Positions 52,811-52,904 of a stretch of DNA of 52,904 nucleotides are shown here, piece by piece (position 1 is the first letter of the stretch; each line of letters starts with the position of its first letter). The DNA is taken from positions 1 to 52,904 of the forward strand of contig NZ_QMEB01000007.1 of assembly GCF_012912135.1 (NCBI RefSeq), given 5' to 3'. The position numbers were made by a program, and so were the translations under genes. The stretch comes from Brasilonema bromeliae SPC951 (GTDB taxonomy: Bacteria > Cyanobacteriota > Cyanobacteriia > Cyanobacteriales > Nostocaceae). The notes under the pieces were generated by a model. That model saw only the letters and a program-made list of their open reading frames with translations, was not told the DNA's origin and made no database searches.

Positions 52811-52904
52811 TTCACTTTTTAAAAGTTTAAGTAGCTGACATGTTTTAGGGTGACGTGTACTTAGTATGAAAAAAATCAATAAAACTATAAGTATACTAAT
52901 ATAC
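52811..52904. other. Window end
   Basis: AT-rich, no feature seen. The cluster may continue beyond the window. Confidence 0.5.

Overview
The window looks like chromosome from a filamentous, probably heterocyst-forming cyanobacterium. Evidence: HIP1 sites (GCGATCGC) are frequent throughout; there is a CyanoQ/PsbQ lipoprotein, a HemJ protoporphyrinogen oxidase and an SLH/OprB-type porin; and many dispersed palindromes typical of Nostocales occur between and inside genes. I can infer the group but not the species.

Region 1 (1-17906) is a contractile injection system (CIS) locus, related to phage tails. A minus-strand operon encodes a histidine kinase, a NarL-type response regulator, a 4-Cys kinase-like/transmembrane/PstS-like protein, a zinc-ribbon FHA protein, a small protein, a tube-fold protein and a partial 36-residue-repeat protein. 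A divergent plus-strand operon encodes a DUF4255 (Pvc16-like) protein, one sheath, two tube-fold proteins, two tail-assembly-chaperone paralogs, a DUF6760-type peptide that appears to be reached by -1 frameshifting, an FHA protein ending in a degenerate methylglyoxal-synthase fold, and two membrane proteins (Ig-like/TM/seven WD40 blades, and Ig-like/TM/Ig-like). Thylakoid-anchored CIS are known from multicellular cyanobacteria. Baseplate, spike and ATPase genes are not in this window.

Region 2 (17898-21200) is a damaged junction: an integrase fragment, the first third of a GH63-like glycosidase, and a solo TnpB element with an intact nuclease. Region 3 (21220-25762) holds housekeeping and stress genes: an SDR, pirin, Dps and a porin. 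A block of palindromic repeats follows (25863-26135).

Region 4 (26426-30538) is a visibly more GC-rich four-gene operon: PqqD-like protein, ATP-grasp enzyme, group-III PLP decarboxylase and urea transporter. The transporter seems to have lost a C-terminal extension by deletion. The operon abuts a two-component system that is broken on both sides: the kinase has lost its sensor and the regulator is frameshifted by a 26-bp insertion inside a HIP1 site.

Region 5 (32117-41518) is ordinary cyanobacterial genome (AraC regulator, DCC thiol protein, PsbQ, FAD oxidoreductase, alpha/beta hydrolase, HemJ, AAA-CHASE2 protein) plus a chimera of a DUF928-like start and a TnpB tail. Region 6 (43123-52810) is an exopolysaccharide cluster: GH10 enzyme, WecG/TagA glycosyltransferase, polyprenyl-phosphate sugar transferase, Wzc-type tyrosine autokinase, acetyltransferase and GT2 and GT4 glycosyltransferases. 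A nearly identical 22-nt motif occurs in two long leader regions of this cluster.
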